From positions 501,755 to 565,754 of the forward strand of contig NZ_LMQC01000001.1 of assembly GCF_001424485.1 (NCBI RefSeq): a stretch of 64,000 bases of DNA, in the 5' to 3' direction. Below, in pieces: positions 63,683 to 64,000 of the stretch. The translations under genes and the position numbers were made by a program. How positions within the stretch are numbered: position 1 is the first letter of the stretch; every line of letters begins with the position of its first letter. The stretch comes from Modestobacter sp. Leaf380. GTDB taxonomy: Bacteria; Actinomycetota; Actinomycetes; Mycobacteriales; Geodermatophilaceae. The notes under the pieces are model-generated. The model was not told the DNA's origin and ran no database searches. It saw only the letters and a program-made list of their open reading frames with translations.

Positions 63683-64000
63683 GGACGGCCCCGCGGGTCG
63701 GGCACGACGAGGTCGGCGCCGTCCTCGGTGCGCCACTCGCGGCTGCCGACCGTCGTGGGCCGGTAGCTGCCGGAGTCGGCCAGCGCGAGCAGGTCGGCGG
63801 GCAGGCTGGCCCGGATGGCGTCGGCGGTGGTCGGGTCGTAGGTGTGCAGCATCCGGGCCACCCGCTCCTGCCGGCGGCGGACGGCCTTGCGCTCGGGCAG
63901 GCCCGGGGAGGGTTCCAGCTGCGGGGGCACGGCCTCGCCGCCCGAGGCGCCCTTGGGTCCGACGCCGTTGTGCTGGTCGCCCCCGCGCGCCTCCAGGGCG
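63679..64000 (-). CDS. mceG: Mce ABC-transporter ATPase (MceG/Mkl type), C-terminal end
   Basis: Only the last 106 residues are in the window; the gene continues beyond base 64000. No Walker motifs are visible. The end of the protein (RRRQERVARMLHTYDP, ADAIRASLP) resembles the C-terminal extension of Mkl-type ATPases, and the gene is coupled by GTGA to yrbEA. A Gly/Glu-rich linker lies at the window edge. The assignment depends mainly on position. Confidence 0.7.
   Translation of the reverse strand, partial: ALEARGGDQHNGVGPKGASGGEAVPPQLEPSPGLPERKAVRRRQERVARMLHTYDPTTADAIRASLPADLLALADSGSYRPTTVGSREWRTEDGADLVVPDPRGRP

Overview
The window is very GC-rich with GTG/TTG-rich start codons, an F420-type (LLM) oxidoreductase and a complete Mce lipid-importer operon, so it is an actinobacterial chromosome. 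Protein style and gene order suggest the Geodermatophilaceae (Blastococcus, Modestobacter or Geodermatophilus type). That family-level assignment is an inference from memory, not something the sequence proves. No rRNA, tRNA, CRISPR array, insertion sequence or prophage is seen.

Region 1 (1-12740). After the 3' end of a THUMP-like SAM methyltransferase gene (+), one long minus-strand series runs rplM-rpsI-glmM-glmS-acpS-nnr-alr-alpha/beta hydrolase-uracil-DNA glycosylase-tsaE(NUDIX)-tsaB-rimI-tsaD. It links ribosome assembly, UDP-GlcNAc and D-alanine supply for the cell wall, carrier-protein activation, NAD(P)H repair and the t6A tRNA modification. Most of the junctions overlap as GTGA. TsaE is fused in frame to a NUDIX hydrolase.

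Region 2 (12741-19052). An accessory island sits between rplM and truA: a secreted lipoprotein and a beta-carbonic anhydrase (-), the molybdenum-cofactor genes moeA-moaC-mog (+), fdhD (-), mobA (+) and a small NAD(P)-binding protein (+). It looks like a maturation set for a molybdenum enzyme such as a formate dehydrogenase, whose structural genes are not here.

Region 3 (19067-41848). This is the classical ribosomal super-cluster, all on the minus strand and in transcription order: str (rpsL-rpsG-fusA-tuf), S10 (rpsJ to rpsQ), spc (rplN to rplO), secY-adk-map, then infA-rpmJ-rpsM-rpsK-rpsD-rpoA-rplQ and truA. Near-perfect GC-rich hairpins without U-tracts lie just 3' of many genes. They mark the E. 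coli-like operon borders but also occur inside operons. A good promoter precedes rpsL, with a leader of about 320 nt. Several ribosomal proteins (S3, S5, L4, L17, L22) carry low-complexity tails.

Region 4 (41849-45058). A three-gene plus-strand island separates rpsL from rpoC. It holds a cytoplasmic trypsin-like serine protease, a 78-aa protein resembling a module of such proteases, and an LLM-class oxidoreductase. The protease is preceded by a sequence matching the actinobacterial DNA-damage (RecA-NDp/PafBC) promoter pattern. This is the best candidate here for an undescribed system.

Region 5 (45097-64000). rpoB and rpoC (both with TTG starts) follow a clear -35/-10 promoter. Upstream lies a complete mce operon: mceG (3' end only), yrbEA, yrbEB, mceA to mceF and two Mce-associated membrane proteins, nearly all translationally coupled. 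It occupies the place next to rpoB where M. tuberculosis keeps only the mkl ATPase gene.
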